64,000 nt of DNA from Hydrangea macrophylla (GCA_033977485.1 CM066997.1:75300634-75364633); one strand, 5' to 3'; counted from the first letter of the stretch, positions 47,146 through 60,699 are shown. Translations and numbers: made by a program. The notes: generated by a model not told the origin, from the sequence alone.

Positions 47146-50100
47146 TTGGCGAGTGACCAAGTAAATGCGGTGTCGACTAGAGTGGCTGAACGTCCGAAGG
47201 AGATTATACCTCCTCCTGCACCTCAAAAAGATAAGGGTAAAGCAATAAGTAAGGAACAAGATGGAGATAACGATAAAGTTATGAAGGGCCTTGTTCCATC
47301 GGTACCTAATACGTCTAAAGCGACAAATCCATCAAATTATGTACCTAGAATGTCGTTCCCTCCAAGCGTGGATGTCCTATCTCACTTCTCAAAGAAGGGA
47401 ACATGCTCGGAGGATATTCTTGAGACATTCAAAGAGGTAAAGATTAACATTCCACTACTCGACGCTATTAAGCAAATACCTCCATATGCTAAATTCTTAA
47501 AAGACCTATGTACCCAAAAGAGGAAATCCAGAAACCATTTATTTAAGAAAGTCTTTTTAACAGAAAAGGTTAGCTCAATGTTTCAACACAACACTCTAAA
47601 ATACAAGGACCCGGGTACCCCAACTATCGCTTGTCACATCAGTGACAAATATATCCATCGGGCTCTAGTTGACTTAGGAGCGAGTGTAAATCTATTGCCT
47701 TATTCGGTATACGAACATTTGGGCATAGGGGAATTAAAATCGACCGCGGTAACTTTACAGCTAGCTGATAGGTCAATTAAAGTTCTACGAGGGATAGTAG
47801 AAGACGTGTTGGTAAAAGTTGATAGATGCTACTATCCAGTCGATTTCATCGTGCTAGACACTGAACTAGTCTTAGATGCTAGTAAACACGTCCTAGTTAT
47901 TCTAGGACGCCCTTTCCTAGCCATGACTAACTCTATTATTAATTATAGGACTGGAGTAATGGATATAACCTTTGGTAACATGACAATGCGTCTTAACATC
48001 TTTAATGCATCCATTAAACCATATAGAGACGATGAAGAGGTAGACTATTATGCCGTAGACTTAATTGACGAATTAGTTGAGGAGGCAGTGCCTTTTATGT
48101 TGACTAAGGAAGCTTTGGAAGCATGTCTATCTCATTTCAATTTTTATAATTTCAACATTGACACAAATATTGAAGATGTGAATAATTTATTAGAATCAGT
48201 AAACACGACTAGTGTATTTCAATGGACGCCTAAAATAGAGGCCCTGCCACCTCTTGCACATAAACCAGCCTTACCATCCATCGAGTGTCCCCCGACACTT
48301 GAACTGAAACCGTTGTTGGATTTTCTAAAATATGCATTCCTCAGATCGAATACTACACTTCCAATTATAATTGCATCGGATTCAACTAAAATTCAAGAAT
48401 TACAACTGATACATGTCCTAGGCAATTATAAGAAATCGATTGGATGGACGATCGCTGATTTAAAAGGAATTGATCCGTCAGTTTGCATGCATAGAACAAA
48501 TTTATAAGAAAACGCAAAAGCATCTAGAGAAATGCAACGACGTCTTAATCCGAATATGAAAGAGGTGGTTATGAAAGAAGTTATAAAACTCTTAGACGCA
48601 GGTATTATCTATCTGATCTCTGATAGTAATTGGGTCAGCCCTACTCAGGTTGTCCCAAAGAAATCGGGTATTACGGTCGTACCAAACGAAAAATGAGTCC
48701 TTATACCTACCCGTCAAACCACTGGTTGGCGGGTATGCATTGATTATAGAAAACTTAATACGATGACTCGTAATGATCACTTCCCTCTCCCATTCATTGA
48801 TCAAATCCTAGAACGTTTGTCCGGTCAGAGTTACTATTATTTCTTAGATGGACACTCTGGTTATAACCAGGTGCCCGTCTATCTCGATGACCAAGAAAAG
48901 ACAACATTCATATGTCCCTTTGGTACTTTTGCCTATCGCCGTATGCCGTTTGGCTTGTGTAACGCACTAGCCACCTTTCAACGGTGTATGATGGTGATTT
49001 TCTCAGACATGGTTGAGAAATTCCTAGAGGTACTTATGGACGATTTTTAAATTTTTGGACCTATATTTGATGAATGCCTTCAAAACCTTATGGAAGTCCT
49101 TGACTATTGCGAGGAAGAAAATTTGGTGTTGAGCTGGGAGAAGAGCCATTTCATGGTTCAAGAGGGAATAGTCTTGGGTCACGTTGTGTCCAAGCGAGGT
49201 ATCGAGGTAGATAAAGCCAAAATCAAATTAATAGACAAACTTCCACCACCGTCTTTAATTTATCAAATTCGTTCATTCCTAGGTCATGCCGGCTTTTATA
49301 GATGATTCATCAAAGACTAAAGTAAAATTTCACGACCCTTGTGCAATTTGCTAGCCAAGTATGTTCCAATTGTCTTCGATAATGAATGTTTGAAGGCATT
49401 CGAAACATTACGAACCTTATTGTGCACGGCTCCGGTAATCTAATCCCCCGATCGGTCACTATCGTTTGAATCGATGTGCGACACTTTTGATTATGCCGTT
49501 GGAGCCGTGTTGGGTTAAAAAGTTAATAAAATCCCTCACGTCATCTATTATGCGAGTAATACACTAAATGACGCGCAGTTAAATTACACGACAACTGAAA
49601 AAGAATTATTAGCAGTCGTGTTTGCCCTTGACAAATTTTGATCATATTTATTAGGGTCAAAGGTTATTGTGTATACCGATCAGGCCGTATTACGTATTGA
49701 ATAAGAAAGAAACAAAACCTAGATTAATCCGATGGATTCAACTCCTTCAGGAGTTTAATTATGAAATATGTGATAAAAAGGGTTCTGAAAATATTGTAGC
49801 TGACCACCTGTCATGAATTCTTGTTGAAACTACCGATATCATACCTTTAAAGGATTCGTTTCTAGATGAGCAATTATTTACATTGTCGGCCTTAAATCGT
49901 CCGTGGTTCAGTGACATTGTAAATTTCTTAGCTACGGGATATACTACGAATACGTGGTCTCATTTAGAAAAGGATCGGTTCTTTTCTCAAATTAAACATT
50001 ATTATTGGGACGACCCACTGTTATTTAAGCATTGTTCTGATCAAATTATACACCGTTGTGTTGCAGAGAATGAGTTTAATTCTATTTTAAACTTCTGTCA

Positions 50101-51202
50101 CTCTCTAGAATGCGGAGGTCACTTTGGAGGCCATCGTACGGCCGCTAAAGTCCTCCAAAGCGGATTATATTGGCTAACCCTGTTTAAAGACGCACATGAA
50201 TTTTGTCAAAATTGCGTTCATTGTCAACAAATAGGTAACATGTCACGTCGCGATGCGATGCCCTTAACCCCAATCCTTATTATTGAAATATTTGATGTGT
50301 GGGGCATCGACTTTATGGGTCCATTTTCGTCGTCCTTTGGGTTTGAGTACATTTTAGTCGTGGTCGACTATGTTTTTATGTGGATGGAGGCAGTTGCGAC
50401 AAAAACTAATGACCATAAAGTTGTGCTTCATTTTATAAAAGATAGCATATTTTATCGTTTCGGTACACCACGAACGATTGTAAGTGACGGAGGAAAACAT
50501 TTCTGTAATCGTCACTTTGAAGCTCTCGTCCGAAAATATTCCGTCACTCATAAAGTCGGAACCGCATACCATCCGGAAACCCAAGGCCAAGTTGAAATTT
50601 TGAACAGAGAGGCAAAAAGTACACTAGAAAAAATGGTGCGTCCAGATTGCAAAGATTGGTCATTGCGACTTATCGATGCGCTTTGGGCATATCGAACAAC
50701 CTATAAAACTCCTATTGGAATGTCTCCATACCGATTAGTCTTTGGAAAATCATGCCACCTACCAGTGGAACTGGAATATAAATCATACTAGGCCATCAAA
50801 TTGCTTAATCAAGATATAAATGCGGTAGGATGTCATCGAAAACTTCAAATACAAGAACTAGAGGAGCTAAGACAAGAGGCTTATGAGAATTCGAAAATCT
50901 AAAAAGAACGTTCGAAAGCGTTTCACGATAAGATGATCGTAAGAAAAAATTTCGCGGTTGGACAATGAGTCTGGTTGTTTAATTCAAAATTAAGGTTGCT
51001 TCCAGGTAAGTTACGTTCCCGTTGGGACGGTCCGTTTATAATAATGCAAGTGTTCCCGCATGGAGCGATTGAAATCCAAGATACAAATGGCGGAACACCT
51101 TTTAAGGTAAATGGGCAATGGCTTAAGCCATACCGGTTTGACGAGATAGATGAAAGAGAGATAGAATCAATAGATTTGGTAGATCCAATCTATTTTGACT
51201 GA
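47146..51202 (+). pseudogene. pol: Athila pol: protease, RT, RNase H, integrase with stops
   Basis: An open part from 47146 to 48507 holds the protease with DLGAS near 47673 and an ILGRPFLAMT motif. RT begins near 48535 and has stops at about 48694 and 49048. Its catalytic box reads LMDDF near 49037, and the FLGHAGFYR end of RT is followed by stops near 49304 and 49318. RNase H (about 49380-49820) is heavily broken. Integrase is open from 49883 to 50791, with the HHCC site near 50100-50225, Asp in WGIDF, Asp in VSDGG and Glu in GQVEI. Its C-terminal tail reaches 51202 with a few more stops. The arrangement matches a full Athila pol, the part missing from the minus-strand Athila. Confidence 0.9.
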
Positions 51203-53385
51203 GCATGACCATCAGTCGAGCTAACGGCGTAAAACTTTGCGCTTCTTGGGAGGCAACCCAAGCTTTTGTTAGAATTTTCTTTAAGTTTATTCAATTTTTA
51301 GGAGTTTTGCTGCCAATGTCTGACTTTTAAATTGCCCAAACAGAGGAAAATTGAATATTAAAACACTTATACAAGAAAACAGAAAGGAAAATATAGAAAA
51401 CAGACTCTTGCGCCTGTGGCCCGCTCGCGCGAGAGGTCGCTCGTGCGGCCCGCTCGCGTGAGATTGCCCCTTAGTCAAATTTTTGGACAAACTTTCAACA
51501 CCAACTCTCTGCTCAATCTCGCGCCTGAATTCGTGCCCGCGAATCCCTCGCTGGAGCGAACTGCTCGTGCAATGTTTGTCTATAGAAATTTTTTTCGAGA
51601 TTTCTTTTATAAGAAGGTTCTGCTTCTTCTCGCAAGTAAGATCGCTCGAGCGAGGTCCTCGCTGGAGCAGATCGTTCGAGCGGGTTTGAGCCTTAAAGAA
51701 AATTTTTTGTCTTAAAAAACAAAGCCTCAGGTATATACATGTATATATATACATAGCTAAATAGATATATATATATGGTTCAAATTCAGAATTGATTTCA
51801 GTAGATATATATACCTATGTTTATATATATACATATATCACCCACACACAGATTCACACACCTCCAAACCCAAACCCTATATTTCAATTTCTTGAACCCT
51901 AACTTTCATACTAAAAATACACATATCTACACACACTCACAGATTCACATACTCATATAAATATACACATATGTATGAGTTAGGGTTGATGAATTTGGGA
52001 GATTTCTAGATCCCTATATTTATGTTTCTGTATCTATATATAGATATACGAATATATCTGACCACACATACACTACACACTGACTTTTTATCCACAAACC
52101 CTAATTTATGACTTGAATAATAGTGACTCTCATTTAGGGTTTTAAATTGGGGCTTTGATATATCCATATATACATATATAGTTTTCACTCAGATCTTCAC
52201 ACGTACATAGACGCACAATTTTGATACACTTGTAACTTTCCAATACATGGACCAAACCCCACTTTCAGACAATCTAGTTGCACGGCCATAGATATGAATC
52301 AATATATATACAGATAGATTCGTGAGTGGGTTTTGTGAATTTGGTAATTTCTGGATCTGTATCAATATTCATCAATTGTTGTAAATACTCGCTCATACAC
52401 CCTAACTCTGTGTTGACAATACTGCTGCTCATTAGGATTTAAGATTTAGGGTGTTGAATCCATAGAGGTATTTACAATTTTGGGGATTTCTATAATCTAT
52501 GTCCACTATAGAATATATACACACCCGAAGTCCAATTTTAAGAATAGTTAGTTATACCTATGGAGAATAATCTTTTGAAGTGGTGACTGTGTTTAATTCA
52601 ACTTGTGGTCCTAACCTAAATCTAGATCATGCAATTAAACTTAACAGAAAATTTTCTAGTGCAAAGTTAATCCTGATTTCTTGATTACATTGAATTTCTA
52701 AGACGGATGCTACAGCTAAGTTCTAAATGTCCTAATTCATAACCCTAGACGAAATTGGCTTAGTTAAGTGCGATATTGATCAACTGCTTGTCGTGCTAAC
52801 ATTGATGGTTTATGTTTTTAAAGTTTTGACACATTTCAGATCGTGAAATTCTATGCATAAGTTTGAATGAACATTTGAACCTTTAGAGTTTCAAATCACA
52901 TTTAAATCCATGTTTAATGTTTGAATGCTCATGTGTCAACATAGAATTTAAATTACAAATTCTTTAATACAACATCCACTTCATAAATGTCGGGAAATCA
53001 ACGACGCACAATAAACTCGTAATTATCACATGAGCATGTCAACTGACTATGTTGGCCACTGTGTTGCTATCATTTATTTACTTATTTACATTAATTTTAA
53101 ACACGCGGCAAGTACCCCGTGACTTGCCGCAATGTGTGTGCCCTAGCCGGGACAGTGAGTGGGAAGGGGGCAGTCCCTTCTTATAGTTGCTGGGTGTTCC
53201 CTCGTGAACCCCAATTTAATTTCAATTGTTAAATCATTATATTGATTGCATCCCTTGTCGGGATTTTTCCTTGCAGGTGACCCCTTTCCTAGCCCCCTTC
53301 TTCTTTTCTTTTTCTGGGCATATCCCATTTTTAAAGCCCGCATTTTCAAATATTTTTTTTTAAATTCATATACAACACTCCAACA
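51203..53385 (+). other. Spacer between Athila pol and env-like ORF
   Basis: At 51240 a GCGCTTCTTGGGAGGCAACC segment marks the end of pol. At 51411-51690 lies a CpG-rich array of GCTCGCGCGAG-type motifs. From about 51730 to 52340 the sequence is rich in TATATA and CACACA microsatellites. The rest to 53385 shows no gene. Confidence 0.7.
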
Positions 53386-54675
53386 ATGACCAAACGCCCT
53401 GTTATATCTGCCTCTTCCTCCCAACCGCCCCAAAAGAAATCAAAGGGCAAAGAAAAACAAACCCCACTGCCCCCTCCACCTGATGACCCGAACCCAAATG
53501 AGTTAGGGCCTAAATACGCCAACCACGGCCTCAACTATGAGGCTGTTATCGATGCTGACTACTTCATGTCGGATAAAGATACTAAGTGGGGCCATAACAA
53601 CCTCACCGCCCGTAAGTTGGCCCAACAACTCTATTTCAGAAACCCCGACCTCATTAGTTACCCAAGCCTCATTTGCCTATTTTACCAAAACCTAAGATAT
53701 CATAAACGATCCCTTAGCCAACATGCCTATCTGCCCACAACCATAGATGGCCATGACATCACTCTTAACACAAACAACATCTCTGACATTCTCCAAATCC
53801 CCTCCCATTCCTACAAAGTACCTAAATTAAATGTCCTCAATAAAGCCCACTCCTTTATCCATATTATACAAGACATGTGTGGCGGCCGATCTGGGTCGGG
53901 ATAGTCTATACGACGATCTCATATGCCCCGCCAGATGTGGTTTGTCTACCATGTGTTCAAAAGAAACCTGTACCCCCTCGGTCACGACCAAGAACGGACT
54001 GAGGAAATCTACAATGCCCTCCACGCTGTCTACAACGGAGACTGGTTTCACCCCTGTCTCGTGATTATGGAGGGCATGTGTCTTGTTATCCAGGCCATTG
54101 ACCATTCCATTGACTCTAAACTCCTTTTACCTTACCCTCGCACCATTATGGCCATTCTCTGGGCCAAAGCCTTCCCTATCCTAGTCGATGAGCCGATAGA
54201 TGGACATATCCCAGAGTTTGCTTCCGCTGATTAGAAGCTGAGCCTGGATCGTCTTGATTTAGAGGTGAAAAGGGCCCTCCAGCAGGCCCAGGCACATCGA
54301 CAGCAGGCAGCACAACGTCCCCCTTCCCTGGAGGATACCCCGTACGCATGAACCTATGGGGACGTGTGTGTTTTCCAAGAAAAGACCCTGCAACTTCAGT
54401 CATATATGTGCTCATATTTCCAGCTGGCCCATCCGGACCAATTGGACTATATTCTAGCTCAGGACGAGGTTGTTTACCAGTCTATTTTTTCGAGACTGAC
54501 ATAACAGGTGGGCGAGGAGCAGGGTAAGGTACAGGGTGAGGAGGAGCAGGCTGGAGATGATGGGGATAGAGGAGGAGACACGAGAGATGGAGATGGAGAT
54601 GGCGATGGTGATGGGACTACAGGCCAGGGGAATACGGGTATGGAGTTGGTGCTGCTTGAGGGTGGGGATGATTAG
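53386..54675 (+). pseudogene. Athila env-like (third) ORF with four in-frame stops
   Basis: One frame of 430 codons runs from the ATG at 53386 to TAG at 54673-54675 without any frameshift. It is interrupted by TAG 53902, TAG 54232, TGA 54349 and TAA 54502. The N-terminus is Pro/Ser/Lys-rich with a basic KKSKGKEK segment. The middle (YANHGLNYEAVIDADYF and a ln-tnnisdil region) resembles the ORF that follows pol in Athila elements, often called env-like or Athila ORF. The C-terminus is Asp/Gly-rich. I see no clear signal peptide or transmembrane helix, so an envelope role is not supported by this sequence itself. The function of the ORF in plants is unknown. Confidence 0.7.
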
Positions 54676-55344
54676 TTTGGTTTTGATTAAGTGTTGGACA
54701 CATATTTTTTTTTATGTATTTGATTGGGTGGATACAAACATTTTCAGACATTGGCATGAATTATTAGTTCTTTCTGTTTATGTTTCCATACATCTTTTAT
54801 TATTATTGGGATTCTGATGTACCCGGCTTAGTTTATTTTTTGTGTTTCTTTTCATTTTATTTATCATTTGGGCCTGTAATTATTTTAGTTTTGCACTTTT
54901 TACTTTTCCTTTTGTGGTTTGGTTATATTTTTGAAACGTAGTTTCATCGCACTGTTCACTTTCTTACTAATGTATTCTGTCTCTACTTTCTTAGATTGCT
55001 ATGGAATGTTTGATTTATTCCCTTATGCAATTGTCATACAATTTTTATATACAAAGCTATTTCAACTCCCATTGCACTATAACAGGAATCTCATAGGTTC
55101 AGGTTTGGGGGGAAACTTTGTCAGAATTTTCCTTTACAATTCAAAACTAAATAGTTTATGTTATACAGTTAATGCATTCTCGCTCACCATTATCATAATC
55201 AATAATGTAATTCTATTTCTTTTACTAATTAATCAAACTAATAAAGTTTTGGTGGTGACTTATTTATGGTTTCAGGATTATAGCTCTCACATATCCTTAT
55301 AAGAGTACCTCGATCCTCATATCTCATTAGCATCTCCTCATATT

Positions 55345-56196
55345 ATGGACCACCCTATTTCCCCTCCTACTTCACCTGATAGGCCTTCGAGTATGTTGAG
55401 TCGTCATTCTGACTCTAGTTCTTCCACTTCTGACATTATATCGAGTCTTAGGGGAGCCAAGTCAGACAGTCCAGTCGGTTGTCCCGACTGGAGTCATCGT
55501 CGTCCTCTCATTCCCATTCCTATCGGTTCTGATTATTCGGACGAGGATGACCTTTTCGGTAATGACCCTACTTTCATTGACGGCCCGTATGGTGCACCTC
55601 CTACGTCTTCTTAGTCTTCTTTATTTGATTTGGCCGATTATTCGATCGATGATGACGATGAGGGGGTTGCTTTGGATCTGGCTGCCATTTCCTTGGGTGA
55701 TCCTTTACTGACCGTTGTACCTACACCTGAGGTTACCTATCCATATAGGAACCTCCCTGATTACGTGCTAGACGTTGTTCGAAAACATCCGGGTCACCCT
55801 AATTGATCACTTGAGGATATTACCTCGATCTTTGCACCTTATTCCAGTCCTGAGGATAATGAGGTTGATTTGGGTCCGGGTATTATTGAGGAGGCTGAGG
55901 TATATGTGGTTCAGGAGTTGCATGCTAAAGATGGTTCTGATGAGATAGGACCTCCTTTCGATCCTGCTACGCATCCGGAGTGGAAGCTGGTTAATTGGCA
56001 CTTCCATTCTGGCATGCCACCTCCTTCAGACATGTTTCGCGGTGTTGACATCCTGGTTATCTTTTTTGCAGATTACATCCATGTCATTGCCATGTTCCAA
56101 CCAGTTAAGGGACTTGCGGTGATTTGGTTTGGGGGAGTATATGGATATTCTTTTCATTTTAGTTATAGTCGTTTATTTTGCTTTGTTTATTTTTGA
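55345..56196 (+). pseudogene. Second ORF downstream of the env-like ORF, unknown function
   Basis: A frame of about 284 codons begins MDHPISPPTSPDRPSS at 55345. It is broken by TAG at 55612-55614 and a stop near 55804, and stays in frame up to 56196. The N-terminal third is Ser/Pro-rich, and acidic patches follow (DYSDEDDLFG and a DDDDEG stretch). A segment with EWKLVNWHFHSGMPPP comes later, and the last about 45 residues are hydrophobic and may be beyond the true end. I recognise no domain. The spacer 54676-55344 contains no convincing gene. Confidence 0.5.
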
Positions 56197-58022
56197 ATTC
56201 AATTTTATGTTTAGTTGTTATTTCCTTTATTTTTGTATATTTGTTTTTTTTCATTCGTTGTATATAAATATAAAAAAAAATCAAATAATGAATAATTGGG
56301 AAAGGCATTCTATTCTTGTAGTTTTAGTAATAAATAAAGTACACTCTTCGCTTCTTAAAGAGTTTTCTTAATCTTGTTCAATGTTGCGTTACTTCTTGTT
56401 GTAATTAGATTTCATTGAAATATTGCGATTAGGAGAGTATGTAATCCGATTTATATCGAAGCTATGAAGGTATGTTTTGAAACTATATATCCTTAGAATC
56501 ATTGTTTTATATCTTATACTTGCATATCTTTTTGCACGGCACGTAGTCATGTGGATACCTGTTGATGATGAATTATAATTTGGATTTCTAGATAGTAATA
56601 TTGTGGAGATTAAACCCGGTGAGCTTTCGAGCCTTTCGTCCTGTTTGAGGGTTTTACAAATATTTTATCAAATCTCATTGACATTGCACATTATTTCATT
56701 GATTAGTCTCAATTTTATTTATTTTGATTGAAAATTGAGTTGGTATCGTAATTACCATGTTTAAAAAAAAATCTATTTCCTTTGATATTATAACATTGAA
56801 GAATCATGTGACTCTCGAAAGTGATATTAGGCCATCTGTCTTTATAACCTTTTTGACCTTTGACTTACATTATAATATAAATTATATCCCTTGTTAAGCC
56901 TTTGAGCCTGATAATAAGCCTTTCCTTTGTTCACCTATTATTCTACCCACTCTGATATGGAGTTTGCCATTAAAGAAAAATACTACCTAACCCACGTTCA
57001 AGAGTAGTAAGGAATAGTTTTCCATAAAAAAAGTGGGCTAATTGGGCTAATAACGACTCATGTAAAAGGGAGTATTGAGTAGAAAAATAAATTAAAAGGA
57101 GGAAAAGGAGAGATGGATATATAAAAAAAGAAGAAGAAATAGATGTTGAAAAAAAAAAACATATACAATGAATAGTCGTTGTAGTAAAGCCCTTGTGTTA
57201 CGAATATTATGGCTATTCCTAGTTACTCAAGGACCCTTTGAATTCTGTTACTTTTCTTTTCTTAGCTATAACCCTTAACCAACATTACAACCCTTGTAAA
57301 GTCCTAATTGATTCTAGGAAAACATGATTTGAATTTGGAACTGGTAGAAAAGGAAATAAAAGCATGGTAGTAGTAATATTTACTTGACGATCGATATCTA
57401 TTCATGAGACTATTTTTCTGTCGTGTCATACGTTGTTCCGTGTCATATGCAAGATCTACTTGCTTTGTATGTAATTATCTCATTCGCATATGTTTCCAAG
57501 TGATTACACCTGTTTTAGAGTGATTTCATTTTGGAGTGTAGTTAACAATGTGAGATTTGTAGTCGAGGCATCGCTAGATAGTTATCTAATTTATATTCCA
57601 AGTTCATAGTCGCTGTGTATCCACTTGATTACTATCCTCTCACATATGAGTCTTCGATATATTCTCTTGATTCTGTTGATATATGTTTATAGATTATTTT
57701 CAAAACATAAGTAGACGAATGATTATGTTACTTTTGATAATTTTGAGTTTCTTTTGAATTTAGTTATCAAGGAGGGATGTTGACGTTGAAATTAAAATTT
57801 TTCTTATACAAGCTAATAAAGATGGTTGTGGGTGACTGGTAGATGAGGACCCTCACGAGACTTCACTCATCCGACTAGGGACACCTAGAGGTTTAAAAGG
57901 TTTGTTGCACAGGCTAAGTACAATTGCTATCCATGCGAAAATGGATTAGGAAGTTTATTATTAGTAGTTTCTTTTTTCTTTTCTTTTTGCTCGAGGACTA
58001 GCAAAATGTAGGTTTAGGGGTG
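56197..58022 (+). other. Athila 3' non-coding region and polypurine tract
   Basis: The stretch is AT-rich with runs of A and no convincing gene. TGTAGGTTTAGGGGTG at about 58007-58022 precedes the LTR start TGATCGG and is the polypurine tract, matching the reverse complement at 12320-12335. Confidence 0.75.
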
Positions 58023-59360
58023 TGATCGGAAGAGAACAAATCCCAATTATATGCCTTAATTCACATTTGTTAGTCGATTTTATCCTGTTTTTGTATAATT
58101 TTACTTTGTTTTCTACTTTCTGTCAGGTTTTGGAAGAAAGCAATGATTTTCGATTAAATGGGGTGGAAAAGCAGGAAGAAAGAAGCAGAAAAAGAAAACT
58201 TCGCGCGAATGGCCCGCTCGCGCGAGAATCTAACTCTTCGCTTGCGTGTCCAGCTTGCGCAACCTCCCATTTTACGCGCTCGCGCGATCCATACGAAAAA
58301 ACATAAAACCCGTATTTTGAAGAGCTGAAGACCCTTACGTGGACGAAATTGTCCAATTACGTCCAGAATGCAATTTTCAGCAGTTTTAGTGAGATTAGGT
58401 TTATGAAAACCCTCCTAATCTCTCTATAACTATATATATATCTCATTCTAAATTAAAAAAGGGGTTACACATTCATTCACACACTACTTGGAAGGCAAGA
58501 GGAAGGAGAAGAGCAAGCTTGGAGGTCTCTAATGGCTACAATCAACTCAATCTTCATGCTTTCGTCCACCATGTGTAACTAAACTCCTAATCTTGGGTTT
58601 CAATGAAACCCTATCTATGTAAAGGGGGAATTCTATGCTTTCTTATTTTATGATTTTATGTATTGGATAGTGATTGTATGTTGGTGGATTATTTATATAT
58701 AATTAATTTTTAACGATAATAATCAAGAGTATTTTGGATCTATTCTTGTCTTAGATTTTCCCTTATGCTTATTGAACTCAATAGTCCTTGATTTCTGTGA
58801 TTGATAGGGGTATTTACATACAATAGTGCTTATGTTATTGTGATGTTTACATCTTTTATAATCCATGCTTAGGAAAGATGAGTTATGTTATACTCTTGTC
58901 ATAGGGAGATAATTGATGTGAACCATAGATGGATTATGCTTAGATTGAACTAACGATACCTTCTTGTGGATATTATTGGGCGTGTAGCTACAATAGATTG
59001 TGACTACCCACACATAGAACTTAGAATAGAAAGTTTAGACCTCCGATGTATAATTAGTGGTGGATTTGTAATCCTAGATCTCATCTACTCATATTTAAAT
59101 TAACCTTCAATTTGGCATACTAGTTTACTTAGACTTAATTTTAGTATAATTCCATAGTTTAATTAGTTTAATTCGTAGTAATAGTCAAATCATCAAGCAA
59201 TCAAACTTCCGTTTTCTTATAACTAAATAGATTAGATTTTATTAATTAAAGATAAAAAATTAACAATCTCTGTGGGTTCGACCTTTACTTCCACACTACA
59301 AATCTTTTGAAAGTAAAGCATAAGTAAGCATACTTTTATAACTTGATTTTGAAGAAATCA
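58023..59360 (+). repeat. 3' LTR of the plus-strand Athila element (1338 bp)
   Basis: It starts TGATCGGAAGAGAAC and ends GAAATCA, like the LTRs of the minus-strand Athila. It is clearly a different subfamily by length and sequence. The GCTCGCGCGAG array is at about 58200-58288, and a TATATATATA box at about 58428-58440. Its last 86 bases match the 5' LTR remnant at 32904-32989. Confidence 0.9.
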
Positions 59361-60049
59361 ATGATCAATATCCACTCATGGACTTATGTTGCATGAATGA
59401 AGAAAGATGATCAACATCCACTCATGGACTTATGTTGCTAGGAGATAATGGTCAACTTTCGATGGTTTGGAAAGGGATGAAATTTGCATTTTACCCAAGT
59501 TGGATACTTCTCGTGTGTTATCTTGACTGATGCAATAATGTTGTTCGGTACTTATGCTTGTTTCCATAGGTTTTGTTATTGGGAATCACCTTAAACCCAC
59601 ACATTTGAGACTATCAGGATGAATGGACTTGACGGGAATAAGATGACAAGTTGGGTTAGTTTGTATGAACTTTTAGCTCTGATACACTTTGGATCGGATT
59701 GTTTCTGACTCAACCAAAGAAAGATTGACTTAACAAAATTAATGGCACAAAGCGACCAAATTGCCATAATTCAATGTGTCTTTATCATAAATGATGTACC
59801 GCTTTTCTTACATGTGCACTTCTTGTCTCTTTTTATGGTAGCACTCTAGTGATAAGTCTAAGTTTTGAAGACTCCTCCCTAAAGTCTAGCCAAATATTTT
59901 CTTATCCAAAGTATGCTTTGAATTAGTGTCCTAGCTTTGAGAATAAAGGATACTCCATTTCAATACTTTACAAAACAAACTTGGCAACTTGAGGACTGTC
60001 CCTGATGTAAAGGGATTGTCAGGAAACTTAAGGTGATGAATAGGCTCAT

Positions 60050-60690
60050 GGGCAAACGAGGTGAGCAATCAGAGTTTGCCCCTAGTTTGAAGGGTAGGAA
60101 GTAGAATCCGTAGGCAAACAAGGTAGGTGACCAAAGTTTGCCCCTAGTTTAGACGATGGTTTATTGGAGGTTCTGGGCAAATGAGGTAGGTGACCGAAGT
60201 TTGCCCCTTGTATGAAGGGTAGATAGTAAAATTTAAGCAAACATGGCACGTAGCCGAAGTTTGCCCCTAGTGTGGAAGGTGATTTCTGGCTTGACACAAG
60301 GACCGTGACTTTAATCTCTCAAATGCTCATAACTTTTGCCTTGGAACCAGTGAGGTGACCTAGCGAGCTCTTTTCTCTCTTTTGTTATTGCTCACTTTGG
60401 ATTTTGCTATAATTTTTTCCTAGGCGTCCTTTCTAATTTTCCTAGCGAGCTATATTTTTTTTCTTTTTGAAAGTCTGCCTACGTACCCCTGAGCGGGGAT
60501 CAGGTCCAACATAGTTCGGGCCAAGGTTTTGAAAGAAGAGGTATTGATTAAGATGGTATCGACCAAACCGATGCGGTTGCCTACATATCCCCGAGTAGGA
60601 ATCAGGTTGAGTATAGTTCAAGGCAATGGTTATTGGAAGGTAGAGGTATGAGGTTTTTTTTTTTTCAAACCAATCGTCAAAGAAGTTCAA
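60050..60690 (-). repeat. PPT-like motifs and 97-bp family repeats of the minus-strand Tat
   Basis: GTTTGCCCCT, the reverse complement of AGGGGCAAAC, lies at 60074, 60136, 60199 and 60259, about 62 bases apart. The CCTAGCGAGCT / GCCTAGGC-type segment lies at 60350-60450, and two copies of the 97-bp family repeat lie at 60478-60640. From 59361 to 60050 I see one short duplicated segment (a TCCACTCATGGACTTATGTTGC-like unit at 59371 and 59412) and no gene. Confidence 0.85.
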
Positions 60691-60699
60691 ACTTGAACC

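Larger units (their letters stand above)
32904..59360 (+). mobile_element. Degenerate Athila-lineage element with env-like ORF, interrupted twice
   Basis: Only the last 86 bases of its 5' LTR are in the window (32904-32989, matching 59275-59360). The Tekay-like element ending at 32903 cut that LTR. A primer site, leader, gag (split by a second Tekay-like element at 33628-45710), pol, env-like ORF, a further ORF, a polypurine tract and a 1338-bp 3' LTR follow. Many stops make it inactive. The sequence after 59360 belongs to a minus-strand Tat element, so this copy inserted there; the expected left duplicate of the target ATGAT would be outside the window. Confidence 0.88.

Noticed and set aside
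51840..51915. Telomere-like AAACCCTA units
   Set aside because: Only isolated, irregular copies occur in AT-rich spacer; there is no tandem array.
54536..54817. A 93-codon plus-strand ORF starting MRRSRLEMMG
   Set aside because: It overlaps the C-terminal acidic part of the env-like frame in another frame and has no recognisable content.
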